In this document: positions 52,036 to 61,287 of the stretch, piece after piece
Position numbering within the stretch: position 1 is the stretch's first letter
Layout: every line of letters starts with the position of its first letter
Origin: Tsukamurella conjunctivitidis
GTDB taxonomy: Bacteria; Actinomycetota; Actinomycetes; Mycobacteriales; Mycobacteriaceae
Direction: 5' to 3'
Length of the DNA stretch: 64,000 nucleotides
Assembly (NCBI RefSeq): GCF_007858475.1
Contig: NZ_VIGX01000004.1
Location: 248,001 to 312,000, forward strand
Translations under genes and position numbers: made by a program
Notes under the pieces: model-generated
Database searches by the model: none
The model's input: the letters and a program-made list of their open reading frames with translations, nothing else
Told to the model about the DNA's origin: nothing

Positions 52036-53673
52036 TCAGCGGAACCGATGGCGCCAGACGTGTCCGTCGGGGAGGGGTTCGTCCGGCGGAGTGGTCCAGA
52101 ACGCGGACGTGAGGTCGTAGCCGTCGTGCACTCGCGCGGCGCGCCCGGGCCAGCGTTCGGCCGTCCATTCCGGCTCGTTGTGCATCGAATCGATGCCTGC
52201 GCGGACACCGCCCTCCAACTCGAAGTGCAGGTGCCGGGCCGCTTCCCGCGCGGGAGCGGCGCCGACGGGGATCCGCTCCCCGGCGTCGACGAGGTCGATG
52301 GCGGTGCGGCGGATCCGGTGGTCGGTCCAGGCGAAGGTCCGACGGTGCGCCCCGGGCGCCAGCAGGTACATCGCGAGCAGCGCGACGACGACGCCGACCA
52401 GGGTCTCGATCAGGCGGTCCCGCATGACCGGGCCCGCGGCGCCGCCCGTGACGCCCGCTCCGCTGGCCAGCAGCGCGACGGGGGTGATCACCACGACCGC
52501 CGCCGCGTAGTTGCGCACGATGAGTATCTCGATGACGAACTGGAGCACGGCGATCACCGCGATCAGCGCGTACCCCTGCGGCGCGAGCGCGTGCAGGCCG
52601 GCGAAGAGCACGAGTCCGAGCGCGGTACCCAGGAATCGGTGCAGTGCCCGCACGGTTCCGTGCACCCGGTTCACGCCGGTCTGCAGGACGACCAGCGCGC
52701 TGATAGCGGCCCAGTGCGGGCGGTCGAAGCCGAGGGCGATACTCAGCGCGCCCGCGGCGAGGCAGGCCACGGCGACGCGGGTCGCGGTGATCGTCGCGTG
52801 CGAGGAAGGGCTCAGCGAACGGCGCAGTCGATAGCCGACCGTCGGTCGCAGCCGCGAGGTGGTCACGGCACGGGTCGGATCGACCTCGGTCTCCGCGTCG
52901 TCGGTCGATGCGGCGGCGAACCGGGCGTTCGCGTCCCGCAGCGCCACGAGCAGCTCGGCGTCGGCGGGCCGGTTCGCCGCGCGGGCGTCGTCCATCGTGG
53001 ACCACGCCGCGACCAGCGCGGACCCGGCGGAGTGGCGGCGCTCTGCCGACCGCGGACCGTCGGAGCCGAGGAAGGCGTCCACCGCGCCGATCGCGCGCGC
53101 CGCCGCCTCACGCTGCGGCGCGGACGGATCGACGAGCGCCCCGGACAGCGAGACGAGCACCGAACTCACGACGCCGAGCGCCGCGCCGACCACGAGCATC
53201 GCCGGATCGGCGCCGGACTCCACCGCGATCAGCGCGCCCGACCCCACGATCGCGAAGAACAGGGCGCCGGGTGGGCCGAGCCGCAGCGCGTCGACGACGT
53301 ACACCGCCGCTACCGCCGGGATCACGGTCATCAGGACCGCGCAGATCTTGAGTGCGACCCCGCCCGACGGCACCGCCCAGCCGATCATCGCGCCGACGGC
53401 GACACAGACCAGCAGTGCCGAACCCGCGGCCGCGACCACCTGCCCCCGGATCCGGTACGCGCGGCCTTCGCCGTACAGCACCGCGAAGGCGCCGAACGTG
53501 GCGAACAGCGCGGAGCTCGCGTGCCCCGCTGCGACCAGCGCCGCGCCGGGAATCCCCACCGCCGCCGCAGCCCGCAGGCCGGCCCGCCACCGCCACACGG
53601 GCGCACCGTCGGCGAAGACGAGGGAGCGCACGCGCGCGACGGAGGGCGGGGGATCGTGGATTGGCTCGCTCAC
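52036..53673 (-). CDS. FUSC/aromatic acid exporter-like membrane protein
   Basis: 545 residues with two membrane blocks of five to six helices (N-terminal 30-190; central 300-430) separated by a soluble segment, and a cytoplasmic C-terminus, the FUSC-family layout of fusaric acid and p-hydroxybenzoic acid exporters. Example: RPHWAAISALVVLQTGVNRVHGTVRALHRFLGTALG is the second-block signature. The GTG at 53673 sits against GGGAAG, not a typical spacing, so the start is uncertain. Substrate unknown. Confidence 0.85.
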   Translation of the reverse strand: MSEPIHDPPPSVARVRSLVFADGAPVWRWRAGLRAAAAVGIPGAALVAAGHASSALFATFGAFAVLYGEGRAYRIRGQVVAAAGSALLVCVAVGAMIGWAVPSGGVALKICAVLMTVIPAVAAVYVVDALRLGPPGALFFAIVGSGALIAVESGADPAMLVVGAALGVVSSVLVSLSGALVDPSAPQREAAARAIGAVDAFLGSDGPRSAERRHSAGSALVAAWSTMDDARAANRPADAELLVALRDANARFAAASTDDAETEVDPTRAVTTSRLRPTVGYRLRRSLSPSSHATITATRVAVACLAAGALSIALGFDRPHWAAISALVVLQTGVNRVHGTVRALHRFLGTALGLVLFAGLHALAPQGYALIAVIAVLQFVIEILIVRNYAAAVVVITPVALLASGAGVTGGAAGPVMRDRLIETLVGVVVALLAMYLLAPGAHRRTFAWTDHRIRRTAIDLVDAGERIPVGAAPAREAARHLHFELEGGVRAGIDSMHNEPEWTAERWPGRAARVHDGYDLTSAFWTTPPDEPLPDGHVWRHRFR

Positions 53674-53720
53674 CTTCCCATTTCATCACCGCGGTGCGGG
53701 CGGCGCCTGGGGCGGCCGGG

Positions 53721-54032
53721 TCAGTACACGCTGGGCGGGCTGTTGCTCCCGGGTGGTATCGGTGTTCCGGTCGTCCGGTAGGTCTTGTCGTACTCGGCCC
53801 TCCACCGCGGCCAGTCGAGATAGGGACGGCCGCCGAGACGTCGGCGGTAACGTCGGTACTGTCCGCGGGCGGAGCGCAACGTGTTGCGCGACTGCCTGGC
53901 CGCGCGGCGAGCCTCGTAGAGCGCGTCCCACTCCTCGCGCTCGGTCAAGGGGCGCGGCGGGTCGGTGAATACGCCTCGGTTCAGCACAGGTCTCCCGGAA
54001 TGGGCACGGTCGAGTTTACAAGTATTCACCAT
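53721..54032 (-). CDS. Arg/Tyr-rich small protein, hypothetical
   Basis: 103 residues, very basic in the middle (EARRAARQSRNTLRSARGQYRRYRRRLGG) and ending in PIPPGSNSPPSVY. Start at the ATG at 54032, with TACTAT 9 nt upstream on the minus strand; an in-frame GTG follows directly. No family recognised. Helix from EREEWDALYEARRAARQ on suggests a nucleic-acid-binding or DUF-type helical protein. Tail-to-head with the FUSC gene, 48 bp between. Function unknown; coding status moderately supported. Confidence 0.5.
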   Translation of the reverse strand: MVNTCKLDRAHSGRPVLNRGVFTDPPRPLTEREEWDALYEARRAARQSRNTLRSARGQYRRYRRRLGGRPYLDWPRWRAEYDKTYRTTGTPIPPGSNSPPSVY

Positions 54033-54041
54033 ACTGCATTC

Positions 54042-54047
54042 ATAGTA
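54042..54047 (-). promoter_or_regulatory. -10 box for the Arg-rich small protein
   Basis: Minus-strand TACTAT lies 9 nt before the ATG at 54032. Confidence 0.4.
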
Positions 54048-54273
54048 CGGTGGCGGTACGACCGATCTGCACGCGTTGGCGCTGACCAAGTCCATCCGAT
54101 TCGCGGCCGGCGTGATCGGCATCTGCATGATCCTGCTGGGGCGGATGATCTGGCGGCCCTGGGCCTCGCCCACGTCGCAGACTGTCGAGAATGATCGCTC
54201 CACGCGCACGTGTGCGGTCTACAAGGACTTCGGTGTCGTGCGCGAAACAGTCCGTGTGCGCCGCGGGAGAAAG

Positions 54274-54346
54274 TGCCCCCGGCAGGATTCGAACCTGCGG
54301 CCTTTCGCTCCGGAGGCGAACGCTCTATCCCCTGAGCTACGGGGGC
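54274..54346 (-). tRNA. tRNA-Arg (anticodon CCG)
   Basis: 73 nt, all arms pair: acceptor GCCCCCG/CGGGGGC, D-arm GCTC/GAGC, anticodon stem TTCGC/GCGAA with loop CTCCGGA (anticodon CCG), T-arm GCAGG/CCTGC around TTCGAAT, discriminator A. CCA is not encoded. It reads the frequent Arg codon CGG. It lies 76 bp upstream of argS in the opposite direction, an association that also occurs in mycobacteria. Confidence 0.95.
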
Positions 54347-54410
54347 GCAGGGCGTAGCAAGGTTAGCGCATAGGGCGGGCCCGGCGGAAACCGGGCGGTC
54401 AGGCGCACCC

Positions 54411-54416
54411 TAGGAT
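54411..54416 (+). promoter_or_regulatory. leaderless -10 box for argS
   Basis: TAGGAT lies 6 nt before the GTG at 54423. Confidence 0.55.
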
Positions 54417-54422
54417 GGTCTG

Positions 54423-56075
54423 GTGACTCCCGCTGACCTTTCGGAACTCCTGCACGCCACCGCGACCACCGTGCTCACCGAGCGTGGCCTCGACGTCTCC
54501 GTGCTGCCCGATCGCGTCACCGTCGAGCGCCCGCGCAACCCCGAGCACGGCGACTACTCGACCAACGTCGCGATGCAGGTCGCCAAGAAGGCCGGCGTGA
54601 ACCCGCGCGACCTCGCCACCTGGCTGGCCGAGGCGCTCGGCAACGCGGACGGCGTGGATGAGGCCACCGTCGCGGGCCCCGGCTTCCTCAACATCCGCCT
54701 CGCCGCGGACGCGCAGAACCAGCTCGTCACGAGCATCCTCGAGCAGGCCGGGGCGTTCGGCCACGGCACCGCCCTCGACGGCGCCCTCATCAATCTCGAG
54801 TTCGTCTCCGCCAACCCGACGGGCCCCGTCCACCTGGGCGGCGCACGCTGGGCGGCGGTGGGCGACAGCCTGGGCCGCGTCCTCGAGGCGCAGGGGGCCG
54901 AGGTCACGCGCGAGTACTACTTCAACGACCACGGCGCGCAGATCGACCGCTTCGCGCGCTCGCTGGACGCGGCCGCCCGGAACGAGCCGGCCCCCGAGGA
55001 CGGCTACGCGGGCGACTACATCCAGGACATCGCGGCCACCGTCGTCGCGGGCCGCCCCGGTATCCTCGAACTCCCGGAGGCCGACCGCGTCGAGGCCTTC
55101 CGCGCCGACGGCGTCGAGCTCATGTTCGCGCACATCAAGCGGACCCTGCACGAGTTCGGCACGGACTTCGCCGTGTTCACGCACGAGGACGAGATGTTCA
55201 CCTCGGGCCTCGTCGAGAGCAGCGTCCAGCAGCTCAAGGACAACGGCAACCTGTACGAGCAGGACGGCGCCTGGTGGCTCAAGGCCACCGACTACGGCGA
55301 CGACAAGGACCGCGTCGTCATCAAGTCCGACGGCAACGCCGCCTACATCGCGGGCGACATCGCCTACATCAAGCACAAGTTCGATCGCGGCTTCACCCTC
55401 GCGATCTACATGCTGGGTGCCGATCACCACGGCTACATCGGCCGGCTCAAGGCGGCCGCCGCCGCGCTCGGCTACGACCCGGCGCAGATCGAGGTGCTCA
55501 TCGGGCAGCTCGTGAACCTGGTCAGGGACGGCAAGCCCGTCCGCATGAGCAAGCGGGCCGGCACCGTCATCACCCTCGACGACCTCGTGGAGGCCGTGGG
55601 CGTGGACGCGGCCCGGTACTCGCTGGTGCGCAGCTCGGTGGACACCTCCATCGACCTCGACCTCGACCTGCTCGCGCAGGCCAGCAACGAGAACCCCGTC
55701 TACTACGTGCAGTACGCGCACGCTCGCCTGTCCGCGATCGCCCGCTCGGCCGCCGAGCTCGGCATCGCGCCGTCGACGGAGCACCTGGGACTGCTCGACC
55801 ACGCGCGCGAGGGCGATCTGGTCCGCACCCTGGGCGAGTTCCCGGCCGTCGCCGCCGGTGCCGCGAATCTGCGTGAGCCGCACCGGATCGCGCGCTACCT
55901 CGAGGAGCTCGCCGGCGCCTACCACCGCTTCTACGGCGAGTGCCGAGTGCTGCCGCTCGGCGACGAGGCCCCGACCGATCTGCACCGTGCCCGCGTGGCG
56001 CTGTGCGCCGCCACCCGCCAGGTGCTCGCGAACGGCCTGGCCCTCGTGGGTGTTTCGGCACCCGACCGGATGTGA
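54423..56075 (+). CDS. argS: arginyl-tRNA synthetase
   Basis: 550 residues, class Ia. The N-terminal ~120 residues are the tRNA-binding extension with [21 protein letters not shown]-type site is [19 protein letters not shown], and KMSKS is represented by [10 protein letters not shown], as usual in ArgRS. C-terminal anticodon-binding domain includes [15 protein letters not shown]. Ends [20 protein letters not shown] and VGVSAPDRM. First gene of argS-lysA-hom-thrC-thrB-rho, as in mycobacteria. Start GTG, leaderless. Confidence 0.97.
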   Translation: MTPADLSELLHATATTVLTERGLDVSVLPDRVTVERPRNPEHGDYSTNVAMQVAKKAGVNPRDLATWLAEALGNADGVDEATVAGPGFLNIRLAADAQNQLVTSILEQAGAFGHGTALDGALINLEFVSANPTGPVHLGGARWAAVGDSLGRVLEAQGAEVTREYYFNDHGAQIDRFARSLDAAARNEPAPEDGYAGDYIQDIAATVVAGRPGILELPEADRVEAFRADGVELMFAHIKRTLHEFGTDFAVFTHEDEMFTSGLVESSVQQLKDNGNLYEQDGAWWLKATDYGDDKDRVVIKSDGNAAYIAGDIAYIKHKFDRGFTLAIYMLGADHHGYIGRLKAAAAALGYDPAQIEVLIGQLVNLVRDGKPVRMSKRAGTVITLDDLVEAVGVDAARYSLVRSSVDTSIDLDLDLLAQASNENPVYYVQYAHARLSAIARSAAELGIAPSTEHLGLLDHAREGDLVRTLGEFPAVAAGAANLREPHRIARYLEELAGAYHRFYGECRVLPLGDEAPTDLHRARVALCAATRQVLANGLALVGVSAPDRM

Positions 56076-56088
56076 GAGGCCACCACTC

Positions 56089-57468
56089 GTGAGTGAACTG
56101 GATCGGGCCGTCTGGCCCGCCCACGCGCGCCGGGAGGCCGACGGTGTCGTCTCCGTCGCGGGGGTCCCCGTGGGCGCCTTGGCCGCCGAGTTCGGCACGC
56201 CGCTGTTCGTGATCGACGAGGACGACTTCCGCGCCCGCTGCCGCGGCATGCGCGAGGCCTTCGGCGAGGACGCCGCGGTGCACTACGCCTCGAAGGCCTT
56301 CCTCTCCATGGAGATCGCCCGCTGGGTGCGCGACGAGGGGCTCAACCTCGACGTGTGCAGCGGCGGCGAACTGGCGGTCGCGCTGCGCGCGGGCTTCCCG
56401 GCGGAGCGGATCGCGCTGCACGGCAACAACAAGTCCGTCGCCGAGCTGGACTACGCCGTCGAGTCCCGCATCGGGCACGTCGTGGTCGACTCGCTCTCGG
56501 AGATCGCGCGCCTCGACGCCGTCGCGGGGGAGCGGAACGTCGTACAGGAGGTGCTGATCCGCCTCACGCCGGGCGTCGAGGCGCACACCCACGAGTTCAT
56601 CTCCACCGCGCACGAGGACCAGAAGTTCGGCTTCTCGCTCGCCGCGGCGGGCGATTCCGGTGCGGCTGATGCCGATTCGCCGGCGATGCGGGCCGTCACC
56701 GCAGTCTTCGCGGCCGACAACCTTCGTCTGGTGGGGCTGCACAGCCACATCGGCTCGCAGATCTTCGACGTCAACGGATTCGAGATCGCCGCGCGCCGCG
56801 TGCTGGAGCTGCTGCGCGACGTCGTCGCCCGCTTCGGCGCCGAGAAGACCGCCCAGCTGAGCACGATCGATCTCGGCGGCGGCCTGGGTATCTCGTACAC
56901 CGCGCACGACGACCCGCCGCCCGTCGCGGATCTCGCCGCGAAGCTGCGCCACATCGTCGAGACCGAGTCGGCCGCGCTGGGGCTGCGGACCCCGCACCTC
57001 GCGGTCGAGCCCGGCCGCGCGATCGCCGGCCCGCCCGGGATCACGCTGTACGAGGTGGGCACGATCAAGGACGTCGCGGTCGACTCCGAGGACGTCCGCG
57101 GCCAGGGTTTCCGGCGCTACGTCTCGGTCGACGGCGGCATGAGCGACAACATCCGCACCGCCCTGTACGGCGCGGAGTACACCGCCGTGGTCGCGGACCG
57201 CGACCCGCAGGGCGAGCCCGTGCAGTCGAGGATCGTCGGCAAGCACTGCGAGACCGGCGACATCCTGGTGCGCGACACGCTCACCCCCGGCGACCTCGCG
57301 GAGGGTGATCTCCTCGCCGTCGCCGCGACGGGGGCCTACTGCTATTCGATGTCCAGCCGCTACAACATGCAGCCGCGTCCGGCTGTGGTGGCGGTCAAGG
57401 ACGGCGCGGCGCGACTCATCCTGCGCCGGGAGACCGTGGACGACCTGGTGAGCCTGGAGGTGCTCTGA
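56089..57468 (+). CDS. lysA: diaminopimelate decarboxylase
   Basis: Last step of lysine biosynthesis from meso-diaminopimelate. 459 residues, PLP enzyme of the alanine racemase fold. Schiff-base Lys in [14 protein letters not shown], the phosphate-binding [24 protein letters not shown], and the active-site CETGDIL. GTG at 56089 lies 13 nt after the argS stop, with GAGAGG upstream. Its TGA overlaps the next ATG (ATGA). Inactive-site deviations not seen. Confidence 0.96.
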   Translation: MSELDRAVWPAHARREADGVVSVAGVPVGALAAEFGTPLFVIDEDDFRARCRGMREAFGEDAAVHYASKAFLSMEIARWVRDEGLNLDVCSGGELAVALRAGFPAERIALHGNNKSVAELDYAVESRIGHVVVDSLSEIARLDAVAGERNVVQEVLIRLTPGVEAHTHEFISTAHEDQKFGFSLAAAGDSGAADADSPAMRAVTAVFAADNLRLVGLHSHIGSQIFDVNGFEIAARRVLELLRDVVARFGAEKTAQLSTIDLGGGLGISYTAHDDPPPVADLAAKLRHIVETESAALGLRTPHLAVEPGRAIAGPPGITLYEVGTIKDVAVDSEDVRGQGFRRYVSVDGGMSDNIRTALYGAEYTAVVADRDPQGEPVQSRIVGKHCETGDILVRDTLTPGDLAEGDLLAVAATGAYCYSMSSRYNMQPRPAVVAVKDGAARLILRRETVDDLVSLEVL

Positions 57469-58802
57469 TGACTGATTCCGCACAGCAGAGAGAACTGGGC
57501 GTCGCCCTCCTCGGCATGGGCACCGTGGGCACCGAGGTGGCGCGCATCCTCGTCGAGAACGCCGACGACCTCGCGGCCCGCGTGGGCGCGCGGCTCGTCA
57601 TCCGTGGGATCGCGGTGCGCGACACCGGCAAGGACCGCGGCCTCAAGGCGCTCGGGCTGAAGAAGACGTTGCTCACCGACGACGCGGAGGCCCTGGTCGG
57701 CCGCGACGACGTCGACATCGTGGTCGAGGTGATGGGCGGCATCGAGCCCACCCGGTCGCTGATGCTCAGCGCGTTCAAGGCCGGCAAGTCGGTGGTGACC
57801 GCCAACAAGGCGCTGCTCGCCGAGTACACCGGCCAGCTCGCCGACGCCGCCAACAAGGCGCGCGCCGACCTGTACTTCGAGGCCGCCGTGGCCGGCGCGA
57901 TCCCCGTGATCCGCCCGCTGCAGCAGTCCCTCGCGGGCGACAGCGTGGAGCTGGTGGCGGGAATCGTCAACGGCACCACCAACTTCATCCTGTCCAACAT
58001 GGCGGAGAAGGGCGAGGCCTACGAGACGGTGCTCGCCGAGGCGGGCCGGCTGGGCTACGCCGAGGCCGACCCGACCGCCGACGTCGAGGGCTACGACGCC
58101 GCGTCCAAGGCCGCGATCCTCGCGTCGATCGCCTTCCACACGCGGGTCAAGGCCGACGACGTGCACCGCGAGGGCATCACCGGAGTCACCGCCGCCGACA
58201 TCGAGGCGGCGAAGGCCTTCGACTGCACCATCAAGCTGCTCGCGATCTGCGAGAAGTTCACCGACAAGGCCGGCTCACAGCGGGTGTCGGCCCGGGTCTA
58301 CCCGGCGCTGGTGCCGTTCAAGCATCCGCTGGCGAGCGTCGACGGCGCGTACAACGCCGTCTTCGTCGAGGCCGAGAACGCCGGCCGCCTGATGTTCTAC
58401 GGCGCCGGTGCGGGCGGCGCGCCCACGGCGTCCGCGGTGATGGGCGACCTGGTCGCGGCGGCCCGCAACAAGGTCGTCTCCGGCCGCGGACCGCGCGACT
58501 CGGCGTACGCGAAGCTGCCCATCGCGCCGATCGGCGAGGTGCTCACCCGCTACTACGTGGCGATGGAGGTCGCGGACCGGCCGGGCGTGCTCAGCGCCGT
58601 CGCGAACGAGTTCTCCGCGCGGAGCGTCTCCATCAGCACCGTCCGCCAGCAGGCCGACACCCCGGACAAGGGTGCCCGGCTCGTGATCCTCACCCACAAG
58701 GCACCCGACGCGGCCCTGTCGGCCACCGTCGAGGCCCTGAAGAACCTGGACGTGGTGACCGCCGTGTCCTCCGTGCTCCGTCTGGAGGGAACCAATGACT
58801 AG
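57468..58802 (+). CDS. hom: homoserine dehydrogenase
   Basis: 444 residues. NAD(P) domain [18 protein letters not shown], catalytic/structural blocks [15 protein letters not shown] and [10 protein letters not shown], the signature [14 protein letters not shown], and [28 protein letters not shown]-terminal ACT domain, [28 protein letters not shown], gives threonine feedback control. ATG overlaps lysA stop by 4 bases... specifically 1-base shared ATGA, and it overlaps thrC by 8 nt. Converts aspartate semialdehyde to homoserine for Thr and Met. Confidence 0.96.
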   Translation: MTDSAQQRELGVALLGMGTVGTEVARILVENADDLAARVGARLVIRGIAVRDTGKDRGLKALGLKKTLLTDDAEALVGRDDVDIVVEVMGGIEPTRSLMLSAFKAGKSVVTANKALLAEYTGQLADAANKARADLYFEAAVAGAIPVIRPLQQSLAGDSVELVAGIVNGTTNFILSNMAEKGEAYETVLAEAGRLGYAEADPTADVEGYDAASKAAILASIAFHTRVKADDVHREGITGVTAADIEAAKAFDCTIKLLAICEKFTDKAGSQRVSARVYPALVPFKHPLASVDGAYNAVFVEAENAGRLMFYGAGAGGAPTASAVMGDLVAAARNKVVSGRGPRDSAYAKLPIAPIGEVLTRYYVAMEVADRPGVLSAVANEFSARSVSISTVRQQADTPDKGARLVILTHKAPDAALSATVEALKNLDVVTAVSSVLRLEGTND

Positions 58803-59883
58803 CGCCGTGCACCAGCCCTGGCCGGGCCTGATCACCGCGTACCGCGACCGACTGCCCGTGTGCGACACCTGGGCGCCGGGCTGGGCGCCCGTCACCCTGC
58901 GCGAGGGCGCCACCCCGCTGCTGCCCGCCCGGGCGCTCTCCGAGCTCACCGGCTGCGACGTGCACCTCAAGGTCGAGGGCCTCAACCCCACCGGCTCCTT
59001 CAAGGACCGCGGTATGACGATGGCCGTGACCGAGGCCAAGGCCACCGGCAAGAAGGGCGTGCTGTGCGCGTCCACCGGCAACACCTCCGCCTCGGCGGCC
59101 GCGTACGCCGCGATCGCCGGCATCGAATGCGCCGTGCTCGTGCCCGCGGGCAAGATCGCCATGGGCAAGCTGGCCCAGGCCGTCATGTACGGCGCGAAGA
59201 TCATCGAGGTCGACGGGAACTTCGACGACTGCCTCGAGCTGGCCCGCAAGACCACCGCCACCTTCGACACCATCGCGCTGGTGAACTCCGTGAACCCGGT
59301 GCGCATCGAGGGCCAGAAGACCGCGGCCTTCGAGATCGTCGACGCGCTCGGCAAGGCCCCCGACGTGCACGCGCTGCCCGTGGGCAACGCCGGCAACATC
59401 ACCGCGTACTGGCGCGGCTACAGCGAGTACTTCGCCGACGGCGTGATCAGCAGCCGTCCGCGCATGCTCGGCGTGCAGGCCGCCGGCGCCGCGCCGCTGG
59501 TCAACGGGGCTCCCGTCAAGGACCCGGAGACCATCGCGACGGCCATCCGGATCGGCAGCCCGGCCTCCTGGAACCAGGCCGTGGCCGCGAAGGACGAGTC
59601 GAACGGCGAGTTCCGCGCCGCCACCGACGAGAAGCTCCTCGAGGCCTACCGCCTGATCGCCAAGACCGAGGGCGTCTTCGTCGAGCCCGCCTCCGCCGCG
59701 TCGGTCGCCGGCCTCCTGGCCGCGACCGCCGACGGCTGGATCGAGAAGGGCTCCACCGTGGTCTGCACGGTGACCGGCAACGGTCTCAAGGACCCCGACA
59801 CGGCCCTGAGCAGCCTGCCCGAGATCGCCCGGGTCGGCATCGACCCCGTCGCCGTGGCCTCGGCCATGGGCCTGACGGAGTAA
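58795..59883 (+). CDS. thrC: threonine synthase
   Basis: 362 residues, PLP-dependent fold type [13 protein letters not shown], Schiff-base Lys in [16 protein letters not shown], and [14 protein letters not shown]. The pocket and C-terminus ([14 protein letters not shown]) are intact. Makes threonine from O-phosphohomoserine. ATG at 58795 overlaps hom by 8 nt, and the thrB GTG follows the stop by 8 nt, so this is a coupled hom-thrC-thrB operon. Confidence 0.96.
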   Translation: MTSAVHQPWPGLITAYRDRLPVCDTWAPGWAPVTLREGATPLLPARALSELTGCDVHLKVEGLNPTGSFKDRGMTMAVTEAKATGKKGVLCASTGNTSASAAAYAAIAGIECAVLVPAGKIAMGKLAQAVMYGAKIIEVDGNFDDCLELARKTTATFDTIALVNSVNPVRIEGQKTAAFEIVDALGKAPDVHALPVGNAGNITAYWRGYSEYFADGVISSRPRMLGVQAAGAAPLVNGAPVKDPETIATAIRIGSPASWNQAVAAKDESNGEFRAATDEKLLEAYRLIAKTEGVFVEPASAASVAGLLAATADGWIEKGSTVVCTVTGNGLKDPDTALSSLPEIARVGIDPVAVASAMGLTE

Positions 59884-59891
59884 GCGCGGCC

Positions 59892-60902
59892 GTGTCACCC
59901 GCTGCGAACGCGCCCCTCGTCCTGCCCGTCGGCCTGCGGGCCACCGTGACCGTGCCGGCGTCCAGCGCCAACCTCGGCCCCGGTTTCGACACCCTGGGCC
60001 TCGCGCTGGGGCTCTACGACGACGTCACCGTCGAGACCGTGGACCCCGAGGCCGACGGCGACCTGACCGTCGCGATCACGGGGGAGGGCGCCGACGAGGT
60101 GCCCACCGACGACCGGCACCTCGTGGTCGTCGCGCTGCGCCGCACCCTGGCCCACCTGGGCGTGACCGCGCCCGGACTGCGCCTGACCTGCGTCAACCGC
60201 ATCCCGCACTCCCGCGGGCTCGGCTCCTCGGCGGCCGCCGCCGTGGCCGGGATCGCGGCCGCCGCCGCACTGGCCGCCGATGCCGACGCCCCGCGCGGGC
60301 TCACGACGGACGAGATGGTGCAGTTGGCCTCCGAGTTCGAGGGGCACCCGGACAACGCCTCCGCGAGCGTGCTCGGGGGTGCCGTCGTCGCGTGGACCGT
60401 CCCCGCGGTGCCCGTGCCCGACGTCGCCGGCTACCGCGATCACGCAGCGGCGAGCGCGGCACCGTCGGCCCCCGTGCACTACGGGGCGCGCCGAGTGGAC
60501 GTGCACCCCGACATCCGGGCGTACGCCTTCGTCCCCGACGTGCAGTCCTCGACGTCGGTGACGCGCGGCATGTTGCCCCGCCTGGTGCCGCACGCCGACG
60601 CCGCGTTCAACGCCTCGCGCGCCGCGCTGATGGTGCTCGCGCTCACCGCGCACCCGGACCTGCTCCTGGACGCCACGGAGGACCGGCTGCACCAGCGGTA
60701 CCGTGCGGCGTCGATGAAGGAGTCCTTCGCGCTGGTCGAGCGCCTGCGCGCCGCCGGCGTGGCCGCGGCGATCTCCGGCGCCGGGCCCACGGTCCTGGCG
60801 CTGACGCCGCAGGCACTACCCACTCGGCTCTCGGACGCCGCCGTCGAGGCGGGCTTCACGGTGCGTGAACTGCCCATCGCCGACGGGGTCGCGCGCGGCT
60901 GA
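59892..60902 (+). CDS. thrB: homoserine kinase
   Basis: 336 residues of the GHMP kinase superfamily. PASSANLGPGFDTLGLAL at the N-terminus, ATP loop IPHSRGLGSSAAAAVAG, and the C-terminal AAISGAGPTVLAL are intact. Phosphorylates homoserine to feed ThrC. GTG at 59892, 8 nt after thrC; the short spacing lacks a strong Shine-Dalgarno, so coupled translation is likely. Followed by a hairpin terminator before rho. Confidence 0.96.
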   Translation: MSPAANAPLVLPVGLRATVTVPASSANLGPGFDTLGLALGLYDDVTVETVDPEADGDLTVAITGEGADEVPTDDRHLVVVALRRTLAHLGVTAPGLRLTCVNRIPHSRGLGSSAAAAVAGIAAAAALAADADAPRGLTTDEMVQLASEFEGHPDNASASVLGGAVVAWTVPAVPVPDVAGYRDHAAASAAPSAPVHYGARRVDVHPDIRAYAFVPDVQSSTSVTRGMLPRLVPHADAAFNASRAALMVLALTAHPDLLLDATEDRLHQRYRAASMKESFALVERLRAAGVAAAISGAGPTVLALTPQALPTRLSDAAVEAGFTVRELPIADGVARG

Positions 60903-60909
60903 GGTACCT

Positions 60910-60944
60910 GCCTTCCCGCGGACGCCGCACGTGCGCGGGAAGGC
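60910..60944 (+). terminator. terminator after thrB
   Basis: GCCTTCCCGCG (60910-60920) and CGCGGGAAGGC (60934-60944) make an 11-bp perfect stem with a 13-nt loop, 7 nt past the thrB stop. Confidence 0.85.
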
Positions 60945-60974
60945 GGTGCGGAACCCGAAACACGGGGGCGGTGA

Positions 60975-61052
60975 TTGCCGGGGGCCCGGACCCGCGCTAT
61001 CATGGCAAAAGTGTCCGACGAATGCGCGGACGCTACTTCGGCACTTTGCCAT
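60975..61052 (+). promoter_or_regulatory. rho promoter and leader stem
   Basis: TTGCCG (60975-60980), 17 nt, TATCAT (60998-61003) predicts a start near 61010 and a leader of about 275 nt. ATGGCAAAAGTG (61002-61013) can pair with CACTTTGCCAT (61042-61052), one bulged A, around an inner GTCCG/CGGAC stem. Its 5' arm overlaps the -10, so the repeat may act as DNA operator or, if transcription starts earlier, as a leader stem. The remaining 61053-61257 has no supported gene. Confidence 0.6.
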
Positions 61053-61257
61053 TTCCACGCCCAGCGACCAGCTCCGGACGTGTTGGCGCGCCGGTCTCCA
61101 CATCAGGCCGAGACATCTGTGCCCCCGCCGGAAACGCGGGGCCCGGCAGCCGAAGCGCATACAAGCACCTTCGTCATTCGTGCGTCGCCCGCGAAAACAC
61201 CTGTGCAACAACACAGGACAGCCCGGCGAGCACGGTAGGCCCCTGCTCTCGCGCTGC

Positions 61258-61287
61258 GTGAGGAGGGAATTGAAAGGAACTCCGTGA
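61258..61287 (+). CDS. possible upstream mini-ORF overlapping rho
   Basis: GTG-AGG-AGG-GAA-TTG-AAA and so on to TGA (61285-61287), which overlaps the rho GTG as GTGA: nine codons. An in-frame GTG at 61180 would give a 35-residue ORF with the same end. Overlap at the rho start is the arrangement of translationally coupled leader ORFs. No protein homology is possible at this size. Confidence 0.35.
   Translation: MRRELKGTP

Noticed and set aside
54076-54357. Plus-strand ORF of ~93 codons with a membrane-like N-terminus (SIRFAAGVIGICMILLGRMIW).
   Set aside because: It runs through the antisense strand of the tRNA-Arg gene, starts without a convincing site, and the second half matches no protein.
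60865-61287. A 140-codon open frame across the thrB end and rho leader.
   Set aside because: Its start overlaps thrB and the terminator and it lacks codon bias; only the last codons are considered as a possible leader ORF.
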